In this document: positions 20,115-27,762 of the stretch, piece by piece
Layout: the number at the start of each line of letters is the position of its first letter
Numbering within the stretch: the first letter of the stretch is position 1
Origin: Aeromonas molluscorum 848
GTDB lineage: Bacteria > Pseudomonadota > Gammaproteobacteria > Enterobacterales > Aeromonadaceae
Length of the DNA: 51,936 nucleotides
Direction: 5' to 3'
Assembly (NCBI RefSeq): GCF_000388115.1
Contig: NZ_AQGQ01000007.1
Span: 1-51,936 of the forward strand
Notes under the pieces: generated by a model
What the model saw: the letters and a program-made list of their open reading frames with translations, nothing else
Told to the model about the DNA's origin: nothing
The model's database searches: none
Made by a program: the position numbers and the translations under genes

Positions 20115-20891
20115 ATGTCCGCACAAACACGATCTGCATCAACCCGAAAACCCCTGGTCCTGATGACGATGGGCAGCCAGGAACGCAATGGTCATGACTA
20201 TCAGGTGATGACCCACAAATACATCAAACCCCTGGTCGAGATAGGGGGCTGCACCCCGCTGCTGGTGCCCACCTGCTGCGGTACCGAGGATCTCGACAGC
20301 TATCTGGACCTGGTCGATGGCGTCTACCTGAGCGGCGCTGGTTCCAACATAGATCCGGCCCTCTACGGCCAGCCGAACCTGACACCGGACAAGGCGCAGG
20401 ACAGGGAGCGGGATCTGTTCGACATCGCGCTGGTGCGGGCGGCCATCGACAAGGGACTGCCCATCCTCGGCATCTGTCGCGGCATGCAGGAGATCAACGT
20501 CGCCCTCGGCGGTGACATCCACCAGAAGGTCTACTGCGAGCCCGGCTTCGAGGATCATCGCGAAGATCCCCAGACCCCGCCCGAAGTGCAGTATGGGGAG
20601 AGCCACATGGTCGAGCTGGTGGAAGACAGCTGGTTCGCCGAACTGATGGGCGCCAAGAAAATACCGGTCAACTCCCTGCATGGGCAGGCCATCAAGCGGC
20701 TTGGCAAAGGATTGGCGCCGCTGGCCTACGCCGAAGATGGCCTGGTCGAGGCGATCCACGCCCCCGAGCTGCCTCAGTTCACCCTGGCAGTGCAGTGGCA
20801 TCCCGAGTGGCGTGCGAAAGACAATCCCCACTCGGTCAAGATCTTCACCGCCTTCGGCGAGGCCTGCCGCCAGCACGCCGCCCACGGCTAG
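20115..20891 (+). CDS. Gamma-glutamyl-gamma-aminobutyrate hydrolase family protein (peptidase C26, PuuD-like)
   Basis: This is a class I glutamine-amidotransferase-like hydrolase of 258 residues. The nucleophile elbow is ILGICRGMQEINVALGG (Cys near residue 120), and the partner His and Glu are in VQWHPEW (near 226-228). The VYLSGAGSNIDPALYG segment is typical of the C26 group. PuuD in E. coli splits gamma-glutamyl-GABA in putrescine breakdown. No other puu gene is nearby, so the substrate here is uncertain and another gamma-glutamyl compound is possible. The ATG has AAGGTGA close upstream. It ends at a strong bidirectional terminator. Confidence 0.9.
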   Translation: MSAQTRSASTRKPLVLMTMGSQERNGHDYQVMTHKYIKPLVEIGGCTPLLVPTCCGTEDLDSYLDLVDGVYLSGAGSNIDPALYGQPNLTPDKAQDRERDLFDIALVRAAIDKGLPILGICRGMQEINVALGGDIHQKVYCEPGFEDHREDPQTPPEVQYGESHMVELVEDSWFAELMGAKKIPVNSLHGQAIKRLGKGLAPLAYAEDGLVEAIHAPELPQFTLAVQWHPEWRAKDNPHSVKIFTAFGEACRQHAAHG

Positions 20892-20910
20892 CCCCCAGGG
20901 ATGCACAAAA

Positions 20911-20939
20911 CAACAGAGGGGCCCATGGCCCCTCTGTTG
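20911..20939. terminator. Bidirectional terminator between the C26 hydrolase and lipoprotein genes
   Basis: A 13-bp perfect stem (CAACAGAGGGGCC with its complement) closes a 3-base loop between two convergent genes. Confidence 0.85.
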
Positions 20940-20958
20940 TTATCGCCCATGGCAAGCT

Positions 20959-21372
20959 TCAATCGCCAAATCCCCTGGCCTTGAGCTTGGGCAGGCCGCC
21001 GCGTACTGGCCGCAAGTTTCGGCAGGCATCCATCCCCTTCAAACCTCGCTGTATGTGATCCGGCGAGTGACCAAATACCATGCCATTGCTGCGATAAAGG
21101 CTGTCGCCATCGAGTTCGAACTTTTCACCACCGATGAGCAGCGGCTGTTTGCCTTCCATCTTGTTGCCACGCTTGAGAGGCAGCACCAGGTCGGTGAAAA
21201 TCTCACCCGTGGCGCACCCCTCACGCCAATGGGCTTCATCGGAGAAAGGGGTGATGGAAATTTCTCGCCAGGAGCCATCGCTGAACTCGACCCTGTAACT
21301 GTCGGTCAGCAGATCGCAACCTCCCAACCACAGCAGGCTTGCCAATAAACAGTAACGACTCACCACCGCCAT
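20959..21372 (-). CDS. Small predicted lipoprotein of unknown function
   Basis: The 137-residue protein begins MAVVSRYCLLASLLWLGGCDLL. This is a lipoprotein signal peptide with lipobox LGGC, giving a mature protein of about 119 residues. The residue after the lipidated Cys is Asp, the classical inner-membrane retention signal in E. coli, so it may stay in the inner membrane facing the periplasm; the rule is less strict outside enterics. The mature part has two further cysteines (EGCATGE and MDACRNL) that could form a disulfide. I recognise no domain. The ATG is preceded by AAGGGAG. It stands alone, convergent with the C26 hydrolase gene. Confidence 0.78.
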   Translation of the reverse strand: MAVVSRYCLLASLLWLGGCDLLTDSYRVEFSDGSWREISITPFSDEAHWREGCATGEIFTDLVLPLKRGNKMEGKQPLLIGGEKFELDGDSLYRSNGMVFGHSPDHIQRGLKGMDACRNLRPVRGGLPKLKARGFGD

Positions 21373-21461
21373 CCACTCCCTTGTTCTCCAGGCTCGGCAG
21401 CATAAGGGCTACACCGCCGATACGCACTCTTATTAGCCGCGGCCATCTTCATGATGCGGGC

Positions 21462-22181
21462 TCAGTCATGACCGAGCAGCAGAGGGCCCAGCTCATCGAG
21501 GTGGCTGAGCATCAGATCGGGTAGCTGGGAGAGGCGGCGCCAATCACCCTGCCCCTGGTTGAGCCAGGCGACGCGATAGCTATGCAGGCGGGCCCCCAGC
21601 ACATCGCTGCGCTCATGATCGCCCACGTGCAGTATCTCGGCGGGCGCCAGTCCCAGCTCAGTTGCCGCCTGCACGAACATATCCGGCGCCGGTTTCATCC
21701 GCTGGCCCTCTCCCGCCTTGTAGACCCCCTGAAAGTAGCCATCCAAACCGGCCTGCACCAGATCCAGATTGCCATTGGTAATAGCCACCAGAGGGTAGCG
21801 ACGGGCCAAGGCCGCCAGCAAGTCATGGCTGGCGGCAGGTACAGTGATGGCTGAACGCTCGGCCAGGAAGCCCTGGAACAGCTCGGTCGCGACCCCTTCG
21901 GCCGACCCCGCATCCATCCCCCCCTGGCGCAAGGCCAGTTGCAGGCTGCGCTTGCGCGTCAGGCTGACATCGTGCTGAAGGCCGGGGTCGTCCTGCAACA
22001 CCTGGCGCTTGCAGGCCTGCCAGCGGTCGGCGTCCATCATGGCTCCCGCCAGATAGTCGCTGCGAAGGCGCGCCAGCATCCAGGCATCGGCCCGCGCTAT
22101 ATGGGGGCCATTGTCATAGAGGGTGTCATCGAGATCGAACGAGACAGCCTTGACCGGCTGCCAGCGGCGAAAGAAAAGCAT
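21462..22181 (-). CDS. yigB: HAD phosphatase YigB (riboflavin pathway phosphatase)
   Basis: The 239-residue protein matches E. coli YigB (238). HAD motif I is SFDLDDTLYDN, motif II is VAITNGN, the motif III lysine is in RMKPAPDMF, and motif IV is HVGDHERSDVLGA. A helical C1 cap follows motif I. YigB can dephosphorylate 5-amino-6-(5-phospho-D-ribitylamino)uracil, the riboflavin precursor, as well as FMN. The ATG at 22181 has AGGAG seven bases upstream; the frame is open 10 codons further up but without similarity. It follows xerC by 60 bp on the same strand, as in E. coli. Confidence 0.92.
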   Translation of the reverse strand: MLFFRRWQPVKAVSFDLDDTLYDNGPHIARADAWMLARLRSDYLAGAMMDADRWQACKRQVLQDDPGLQHDVSLTRKRSLQLALRQGGMDAGSAEGVATELFQGFLAERSAITVPAASHDLLAALARRYPLVAITNGNLDLVQAGLDGYFQGVYKAGEGQRMKPAPDMFVQAATELGLAPAEILHVGDHERSDVLGARLHSYRVAWLNQGQGDWRRLSQLPDLMLSHLDELGPLLLGHD

Positions 22182-22241
22182 TGTCACTCCTGTTGTTCTG
22201 CATGCCCACAAGGCGCCATTTTTACCATGACGGCTCCCCGC

Positions 22242-23198
22242 TTACTCCTGCTCCTCATCCCCGGCGCCGCGACGCTTGGCCCTGGGATGAGCACCATCAT
22301 AGACCTTGGCCAGATGCTGGAAGTCGAGGTGGGTATAGATCTGGGTGGTCGACAGATTGGCGTGACCAAGCAGCTCCTGCACCGCCCGCAGATCGCCGGA
22401 GGACTCCAGCATGTGGGTCGCGAAACTGTGCCTGAGCTTGTGAGGGTGGACGTGGGAGTCGAGGGCCTGCTTGCTGCCCCAGCCATCGAGGCGCATCTGC
22501 ACCGAACGCGCCGAGATGCGCCGCCGCTGTCTGGAGACGAACAACGCAGGCTCCTCCCCCGCGACCAGCAGAGGCCGCATGGCCAACCACTTGTGCAGCC
22601 ACTCCAGCGCCATGCGCCCTATGGGCAGCACGCGCTCCCGAGACCCCTTGCCCACCACTCTCAATTGGCGATCGTCCAGCCGCAGATCGATCACGTCCAG
22701 CCCCACCAACTCCGCAAGACGCAGCCCGGAGGAGTACATCAGCTCCATGATGGCGCGATCCCGCACCGCCAGCGGATCCTGCTCATCGGTGATATTGAGC
22801 AGCTGATACATCTCATCCACATCCAGGTTCTTGGGCAGAGGGCGCCCCTGCTTGGGTGTGCTGATCCCCCGCGCCGGATTGGCAATCAGCCGCCCCTGTC
22901 GCACCTGCCAGTCACAAAAACTGCGCAGGGCGGAGAGCTTGGTGGCCAAAGAGCGCGGTGCCAGTCCCCCCTTGTGCATCCGGCTCATCAGGCTGCGCAC
23001 CTGGCTCGCTTCCAGCGCGGGCCAATGACTCAGGCCAAGATCCACCAGCTGGCTGGTCATCGCGATGAGGTGAGACAGGTAGTTGCTGCGGGTATGACGG
23101 CTCAGTTGGCGCTCCACCCGCAAGTATTCGAGGAAATCATCCAGATCCTGCGCCAGCGCAGGGGGCAGGCTGGCGAGTCCCTCAGCGCTGGCTGTCAC
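22242..23198 (-). CDS. xerC: Tyrosine recombinase XerC
   Basis: With XerD, XerC resolves chromosome dimers at dif under FtsK control. The protein has about 318 residues. The N-terminal SAM-like domain (about 15-105) contains [15 protein letters not shown], and the catalytic domain follows. The full active site is visible: Arg in [12 protein letters not shown], Lys in [12 protein letters not shown], His-x-x-Arg in [14 protein letters not shown], His in [16 protein letters not shown], and the nucleophile Tyr in the same motif. I place the start at the GTG at 23196-23198, which has GGA nine bases upstream and overlaps the DUF484 gene by 17 bases; the ATG at 23237 would add 13 residues. No integron or mobile context is seen. 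Confidence 0.94.
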   Translation of the reverse strand: MTASAEGLASLPPALAQDLDDFLEYLRVERQLSRHTRSNYLSHLIAMTSQLVDLGLSHWPALEASQVRSLMSRMHKGGLAPRSLATKLSALRSFCDWQVRQGRLIANPARGISTPKQGRPLPKNLDVDEMYQLLNITDEQDPLAVRDRAIMELMYSSGLRLAELVGLDVIDLRLDDRQLRVVGKGSRERVLPIGRMALEWLHKWLAMRPLLVAGEEPALFVSRQRRRISARSVQMRLDGWGSKQALDSHVHPHKLRHSFATHMLESSGDLRAVQELLGHANLSTTQIYTHLDFQHLAKVYDGAHPRAKRRGAGDEEQE

Positions 23199-23868
23199 GG
23201 ATGAGTTCCGGCAGACGCAGCTGCAACAGGCGACCAAGCTGGCCCAGCAGCAAGGGATCGTTGTGCGGGGAGAAATGGCCGGGATCCGAACTGGCGAAGG
23301 CCAGCAGACCCAGCTCTCCCAGCCGCATCAAGGCCACGGAGCCGACCAGGGTGCCGCTACCAAAGAGTTGCTGCTGCTCGCTCTGGTTGAGACGTCCAAA
23401 GTAGAACCCCTGACCTGGCAGGCGCTGACCCAATATCTGCTCGATCCCCTTGCTCAGGACGAGGAAACGCTGCCCCTCCCCTGGTTGATACTGCTTGGGA
23501 TTGAGCCAGAGCCGCACACCGGAGAGGCGCAACTTCTCGACGAAGGCGTTTTGCAGGGCGCTCACCAGCTTGCTCAGGGTCTGGCAGCCATAGATATCGC
23601 CGTAGAGATCCGCATAGATGCGAAAAATCCGTTCATTTGCGCTGGCCAGACTCATCAGCTCGGTGATCTCGAGCTCCAGCCGCTCGATCCGTTCACGCTG
23701 ACGATCGAGCTGACGCTCCACCAGAGAGATTGTGCCTTTGCGCTCATGGGGGATGCGCACGCGATCCAGCATGCTCGCATGCTGCTGGAAAAATTCGGGG
23801 TAACGGCTCAGGTACGCCAGCACCATAGCCTCATCGGCCTCATGCTCCTGCCGTTTAACTTCACTCAT
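23182..23868 (-). CDS. DUF484 family protein
   Basis: The 228-residue protein has the DUF484 pattern. A short helical N-terminus ([35 protein letters not shown]) is followed by a coiled coil (about 45-75) and a GAF-like domain (about 80-220) with [25 protein letters not shown]. In E. coli and many relatives the gene lies between dapF and xerC, as here. Its function is unknown. The GAF-like fold suggests sensing or protein contact rather than catalysis, which is inference. I chose the ATG at 23868 ([10 protein letters not shown]) over the upstream in-frame ATG because the extra residues lack similarity. The stop overlaps the xerC start. Confidence 0.88.
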   Translation of the reverse strand: MSEVKRQEHEADEAMVLAYLSRYPEFFQQHASMLDRVRIPHERKGTISLVERQLDRQRERIERLELEITELMSLASANERIFRIYADLYGDIYGCQTLSKLVSALQNAFVEKLRLSGVRLWLNPKQYQPGEGQRFLVLSKGIEQILGQRLPGQGFYFGRLNQSEQQQLFGSGTLVGSVALMRLGELGLLAFASSDPGHFSPHNDPLLLGQLGRLLQLRLPELIRDSQR

Positions 23869-24081
23869 GTTGGTCAATTCCGTCTTGATGACCCTGTGTG
23901 ACAAGCGTCCTGGTACCACCGGATGGCACCAGCACAGGGAACACTGGTGGTCTGATTCTCTATTAGAGCGCTATCGGGACGTCAAATACAGTCGCGTTTG
24001 CATATAGGTGCATTGATGACGCGCCCTCGGTCATCGGCCCTTGATGAGCCGCATGATTTGACTATCCAGACCCCGAATAGA

Positions 24082-24103
24082 GAAAAGGCGGCCTAAGCCG
24101 CCA
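24082..24103 (-). terminator. Terminator between dapF and DUF484
   Basis: On the minus strand the stem GGCGGC/GCCGCC with loop TTAG is followed by TTTTCTC, six bases after the dapF stop. It separates lptM-lysA-dapF from DUF484-xerC-yigB. Confidence 0.75.
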
Positions 24104-24108
24104 ACGTC

Positions 24109-24939
24109 TCACAACTCTATCTGACCATCGAACACGTGCTCGGCAGGGCCCGTCATGTAGACGGGTTGGCCCGGGCCCTTCCAGGCGATGGTCAGCTTGC
24201 CACCGGGCAGGGAGACGGTCACCCGCTCCTTGAGCTTGCCCTGGCTCATGCCAATCACGGCGGCGGCGCAGGCGCCGGTACCGCAGGCCAGGGTCTCGCC
24301 TACCCCGCGCTCAAAGACCCGCAGCCGGATCTGAGTGGCATCGACCAGCTCCATGAAGCCGACGTTGACCCGCTCGGGGAAACGCTCGTGGCGCTCCACT
24401 ATGGGGCCCAGGGTCTCGACGGGCGCGGCATCCACCGAGGGCACCTCTATAACGCAGTGAGGGTTGCCCATGGAGACGGCGCCACACATGACGGTATGGT
24501 CCTGTGCCCGCAACAGATAAGTCTGCTCGGCCTTCTGGGCGCGAAACGGGATCTTGCCCGGTTCAAACTGGGGGACACCCATGTTGACCGTGACCTGATT
24601 CTCCCCCTCCAGCTGCAAGATGATCCGGCCACGGGCCGTGCTGACCGAGATGCGATCCCGGTTGATCAGGCCCTTGAGCCGTACGAAGCGAGCGAAACAG
24701 CGGGCGCCATTGCCGCACTGCTCGACCTCGCTGCCATCGGCATTGAAGATGCGGTAGTGAAAATCGAGCTCAGGATCATAGGGAGGCTCGACCAGCAGCA
24801 GCTGATCAAACCCTATCCCGAAGTGGCGATCCGCCAGCTTCTTGATGACGTCACTGCTGAAGAACAGCTTCTGGGTGACACCATCGACCACCATGAAGTC
24901 GTTACCCAAGCCGTGCATCTTGGAAAATTCAATTAACAT
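24109..24939 (-). CDS. dapF: Diaminopimelate epimerase DapF
   Basis: The 276-residue protein is the usual length for DapF (274 in E. coli). It interconverts LL- and meso-diaminopimelate, giving the peptidoglycan building block and lysine precursor. The two catalytic cysteines sit in [15 protein letters not shown] (about residues 66-80) and [12 protein letters not shown] (about 216-227). The N-terminus [19 protein letters not shown] is family-typical. It shares an operon direction with lysA and lptM, but the 200-bp gap to lysA is unusual: it holds two short ORFs, one of which mimics the dapF N-terminus and overlaps the dapF start by 11 bases. A terminator follows. Confidence 0.97.
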   Translation of the reverse strand: MLIEFSKMHGLGNDFMVVDGVTQKLFFSSDVIKKLADRHFGIGFDQLLLVEPPYDPELDFHYRIFNADGSEVEQCGNGARCFARFVRLKGLINRDRISVSTARGRIILQLEGENQVTVNMGVPQFEPGKIPFRAQKAEQTYLLRAQDHTVMCGAVSMGNPHCVIEVPSVDAAPVETLGPIVERHERFPERVNVGFMELVDATQIRLRVFERGVGETLACGTGACAAAVIGMSQGKLKERVTVSLPGGKLTIAWKGPGQPVYMTGPAEHVFDGQIEL

Positions 24940-25036
24940 CTTTTTTCCCTGCGCTGTTCAGGCCGCAACAAAGGTCGTCCACCACCATGAAGTCGTTATC
25001 CGGGTCTCCATGCATCTTGCAGAAATCTATCAACAT
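24929..25036 (-). pseudogene. Short ORF (35 aa) that is a decayed tandem copy of the dapF 5' end
   Basis: The ORF reads MLIDFCKMHG at its start, then shows NDFMVVD, against [10 protein letters not shown] and NDFMVVD in DapF. Eighteen consecutive bases (TAACGACTTCATGGTGGT) are identical in the two places, and CAAGATGCA is also shared. After this the copy diverges (three cysteines, then GKKDVN) and its TGA lies inside the dapF start region, overlapping by 11 bases. It has its own AGGA ribosome-binding site. It looks like the remains of a partial tandem duplication and may now act as a translated leader coupled to dapF. It lacks any catalytic part. Confidence 0.65.
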
Positions 25037-25074
25037 CCTGCGTTCCTGTACCGTTAATCACGCGCTCAAATAAA

Positions 25075-25119
25075 TCAGAGGAACCCTTGATGGCCAGAGC
25101 AGAGAGCTCCCTTCACCAT
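25075..25119 (-). CDS. Very short ORF (14 aa) between lysA and dapF
   Basis: This ORF, starting MVKGALCSGH, begins with GAGGAACGCAAGATG. That is almost the same start context as the dapF-like ORF downstream (CAGGAACGCAGGATG). The repeated start context suggests it arose from the same duplication. Coding potential at this length cannot be judged. Confidence 0.25.
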   Translation of the reverse strand: MVKGALCSGHQGFL

Positions 25120-25139
25120 CTTGCGTTCCTCTATTTGAC

Positions 25140-26390
25140 TCAAGGCAGCAGATGCTCGCCCTGCCAGAGTGATTCCAGCGGCTCACGCTCCCGGATGAGG
25201 AACGCCTTGTCGCCGTCGACCAGCACTTCTGCGGCCCGGGGGCGGGTATTGTAGTTCGACGACATGGTAAAGCCATAGGCACCGGCCGAACGCACCGCCA
25301 GCAGAGAGCCTTCGGCAATCGCCAGGGTGCGCTCCTTGCCGAGGAAGTCTCCCGTCTCGCACACCGGCCCCACCACGTCGTACAGGGCAGGCTCATGCTG
25401 GGCCTTGCTGTCGACCTCGATGATGTTCATCCAGGCGCCATACAAAGAGGGGCGCAGCAGATCGTTCATGCCGGCATCGATCAGCGCGAAGTTGCGGGTC
25501 TCGCCGGGCTTGAGGTACTCAACCCGGGTCAAGAGCACACCGGCATTGGCGACGATGGCACGGCCCGGTTCGAACAACAGCGTCAGCTTGCGGCCTGCCA
25601 GCTTGGCTTTGAGGGCCTCGGCATACTCGGTCGGATGTGGCGGCTGCTCGGCGCCATAGTTGACCCCCAGGCCACCACCTACATCGAGGTGATGGATGTG
25701 GATCCCCTCCAGTGCCAGCTCATCGATCAGCCGCAGCAGCTTGTCCGCCGCCTCCATGAAGGGATTGAGCTCGGTCAGCTGGGAGCCGATGTGACAATCC
25801 ACCCCCTTGATCTCGATGTTGCCCATGGCCGCCGCCTTGCGATAGATGGCAGGGGCCTGCTCGATGGGGATACCGAATTTATTCTGCTTGAGGCCGGTCG
25901 AGATATAGGGGTGAGTGCCGGCATCGATGTCCGGGTTGACCCGTACCGACACCCGCGCCACCTTGCCCATGCTGGCCGCAACCCGGTTGAGGCGCTCCAG
26001 CTCGGCTTCGGACTCCAGATTGAAACAGAGGATCTCTTTATCCAAGGCCAGGCGCATCTCGGCCTCGCTCTTGGCTACGCCGGAGAAGACAACCTTGGCC
26101 GGATCGCCCCCCGCCGCCAACACCCGCGACAGCTCGCCGCCGGAGACGATGTCGAAGCCGGAGCCGAGGCGAGCCAGCAAGTTCAGGAGCGCTATGTTGG
26201 AGTTGGCTTTGACCGCATAGCAGACCAGGTGAGGTATGTCCCCCGCCGCCTGATCGAAGGCGTGCCAGTGGCGCTCCAACGTCGCACGGGAGTAAACATA
26301 GAGCGGGGTGCCATGCTGCTCGGCCAGCTGTTGCAGATCTATCTGTTCGGCCTGAAGCTGACCGGCGGCATTGTAATTAAAGTGATCCAA
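25140..26390 (-). CDS. lysA: Diaminopimelate decarboxylase LysA
   Basis: The 416-residue, PLP-dependent fold-type III enzyme converts meso-diaminopimelate to L-lysine. The PLP lysine is in LVCYAVKANSN (near residue 60). Further motifs are the HIGSQL loop, the phosphate-binding HHLDVGGGLGV, LFEPGRAIV, and the substrate motif GPVCETGDFL, which carries the second active-site cysteine. YNTRPRAAEVLVDG is near the end. The frame starts at a TTG (26388-26390) after AAGGA, and the resulting N-terminus MDHFNY is typical of the family, so I accept the rare start. It begins 18 bp after lptM. Confidence 0.96.
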   Translation of the reverse strand: MDHFNYNAAGQLQAEQIDLQQLAEQHGTPLYVYSRATLERHWHAFDQAAGDIPHLVCYAVKANSNIALLNLLARLGSGFDIVSGGELSRVLAAGGDPAKVVFSGVAKSEAEMRLALDKEILCFNLESEAELERLNRVAASMGKVARVSVRVNPDIDAGTHPYISTGLKQNKFGIPIEQAPAIYRKAAAMGNIEIKGVDCHIGSQLTELNPFMEAADKLLRLIDELALEGIHIHHLDVGGGLGVNYGAEQPPHPTEYAEALKAKLAGRKLTLLFEPGRAIVANAGVLLTRVEYLKPGETRNFALIDAGMNDLLRPSLYGAWMNIIEVDSKAQHEPALYDVVGPVCETGDFLGKERTLAIAEGSLLAVRSAGAYGFTMSSNYNTRPRAAEVLVDGDKAFLIREREPLESLWQGEHLLP

Positions 26391-26408
26391 GGGGCGGTTC
26401 CTTCCAAA

Positions 26409-26621
26409 TTATGACGAGTGCGGCGTAGCCTCTGGGGTCGCCTCGGCCGGGGTCTGGGGAGTGCTCTGCTGGCCCTTGGCCGGCTCGACCTCAGACGGAG
26501 TCGATTGCTGGCTCTCCGGCTGTTCGGCCGGCGGCATATAGAGCGGGCCTTTCAGGCCACAGGCAACCAGGGTGAACGACAGAAGAACGGCAGACAGGCA
26601 CCGGACGAGTTGAATGATCAT
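26409..26621 (-). CDS. lptM: LPS translocon maturation chaperone LptM (YifL)
   Basis: The 70-residue lipoprotein has signal peptide MIIQLVRCLSAVLLSFTLVAC with lipobox LVAC. The invariant CGLKGPLYMPP after the lipidated cysteine defines LptM/YifL. The remainder is a low-complexity Pro/Gln/Thr/Glu tail of about 35 residues. In E. coli LptM assists oxidative folding of the LptDE complex in the outer membrane. Its place just before lysA and dapF and divergent from cyaY is the same as in enterics. The tail is probably disordered and free to diverge. Confidence 0.92.
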   Translation of the reverse strand: MIIQLVRCLSAVLLSFTLVACGLKGPLYMPPAEQPESQQSTPSEVEPAKGQQSTPQTPAEATPEATPHSS

Positions 26622-26694
26622 AATGGTTCGCTGCGAAAAAAATTTTGGCCCTCTATAATCGCACTCACATTGTTAAAAGCAACAGGATAAACCG

Positions 26695-27009
26695 ATGAAG
26701 GATCACGAGTATCACGCCCTGGTAGACACCTTTTTCCAGTATGTGGAAGACACCATAGATGCAAATTACCCGGATATCGATTGCGAGCGGGCTGGCGGCG
26801 TCCTGAACCTGGCGTTCGAGAACAAGACCAAGGTCATCCTCAACAAGCAAGAACCCCTGCACCAGATCTGGGTCGCTACCCGCGAGAATGGCTTCCACTT
26901 CGAGCTGAAGGGGGAGACCTGGATAGACAACCGTTTCGGCCATGAGCTCAAGGCCCTGCTCAGCCGGGCCTGTACTCTACAATCTGGCGAGGACGTGACC
27001 TTCCCATGA
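26695..27009 (+). CDS. cyaY: Frataxin homologue CyaY
   Basis: The 104-residue protein is the usual size for CyaY (106 in E. coli). It carries the acidic first helix (HALVDTFFQYVEDTIDANYPDIDCE), the AGGVLNLAFENKTKVILNKQEPLHQIWVA sheet and GFHFELKGETWIDNRFG. CyaY binds iron on the acidic ridge and modulates Fe-S cluster assembly by IscS. The gene is divergent from lptM across 73 bp. Its TGA overlaps the ATG of the esterase gene downstream, so the two are probably translated together. Confidence 0.95.
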   Translation: MKDHEYHALVDTFFQYVEDTIDANYPDIDCERAGGVLNLAFENKTKVILNKQEPLHQIWVATRENGFHFELKGETWIDNRFGHELKALLSRACTLQSGEDVTFP

Positions 27010-27659
27010 TAGATATCCACCCCGACGCGGCCCGTCATGCGGTGATCTGGCTACATGGCCTGGGCGATTCGGGGGCGGGGCTGGCTCCTCTGGTCGAGGC
27101 ACTGGCCCTGCCCAGCGAACTGCCTATCCGCCATCTGCTCCCCGATGCCCCCGAGCGCCCCATTACCATCAACATGGGCCACAAGATGCGCGGCTGGTAC
27201 GACATCAAGGGCTTCGAGCGGCCGGAAGACAGGGCCGACGAGACGGAAGTGCGCGCGGCCTGCACGCAAATAACCACACTGTTGACTCGGCTCGAACAAG
27301 AGGGGTTCGCCCCCGAGCATGTCGTCATCGCCGGTTTTTCCCAAGGGGGCGTCATTGCCTCCTTCACCGCCCTGCGTCATCCAACGCCCTTGGCCGGTCT
27401 GCTCTGCATGTCCACCTATCTGGCGGCGCCGGATGCCCTGCTGGCAGAGCTCAGTGATGCCGCTCGCACTCTGCCAATTTGCTACATGCATGGCATCTAT
27501 GACGATGTGGTTCACCTCTCCATGGGGTGGGACGCCAAACAGCGCCTGGAGGCCGCTGGCCTGGCTCCCCAATGGCACGAATATCCCATGCGCCACGAGA
27601 GCTGCCGCCCCCAGCTGGCGGATGTCCGGGCCTGGCTGTTGGCTCGTTTCGCCCCCTGA
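27006..27659 (+). CDS. Alpha/beta hydrolase, carboxylesterase 2 / phospholipase family
   Basis: The 217-residue protein is of the small carboxylesterase type. The oxyanion region is VIWLHGLGDSGAG, the nucleophile Ser is in VIAGFSQGGVIA (near residue 107), the acid is in GIYDDVVHLSMG, and the His is in YPMRHESC. There is no signal peptide, so it is cytosolic. Relatives hydrolyse short acyl esters, lysophospholipids or acyl-protein thioesters; the natural substrate is unknown. The first ATG overlaps the cyaY stop by four bases (ATGA). Confidence 0.9.
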   Translation: MIDIHPDAARHAVIWLHGLGDSGAGLAPLVEALALPSELPIRHLLPDAPERPITINMGHKMRGWYDIKGFERPEDRADETEVRAACTQITTLLTRLEQEGFAPEHVVIAGFSQGGVIASFTALRHPTPLAGLLCMSTYLAAPDALLAELSDAARTLPICYMHGIYDDVVHLSMGWDAKQRLEAAGLAPQWHEYPMRHESCRPQLADVRAWLLARFAP

Positions 27660-27713
27660 GACGCAGGCCTGGCCTCATGTCACATGGGGTCAGGGTCGCC
27701 CGCCGTAAAAAGC

Positions 27714-27740
27714 AAGAGGGCCTGCATTGCAGGCCCTCTT
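27714..27740. terminator. Terminator between the esterase gene and cyaA
   Basis: An 11-bp stem (AAGAGGGCCTG with its complement) lies between convergent genes. On the minus strand it is followed by TTGCTTTTT, so it fits cyaA best. Confidence 0.75.
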
Positions 27741-27762
27741 CACATCACCGGGGTGGCTTGGC

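Noticed and set aside
22242-23198. XerC as a phage or integron integrase
   Set aside because: The gene has the conserved dapF-DUF484-xerC-yigB context and core-genome composition, with no attachment sites or mobile genes nearby.
25395-26414. Plus-strand frame of 339 codons opposite lysA
   Set aside because: It is a shadow of a strongly supported gene in high-GC DNA; long antisense frames like this also lie opposite metH, hutU, cyaA and hutI.
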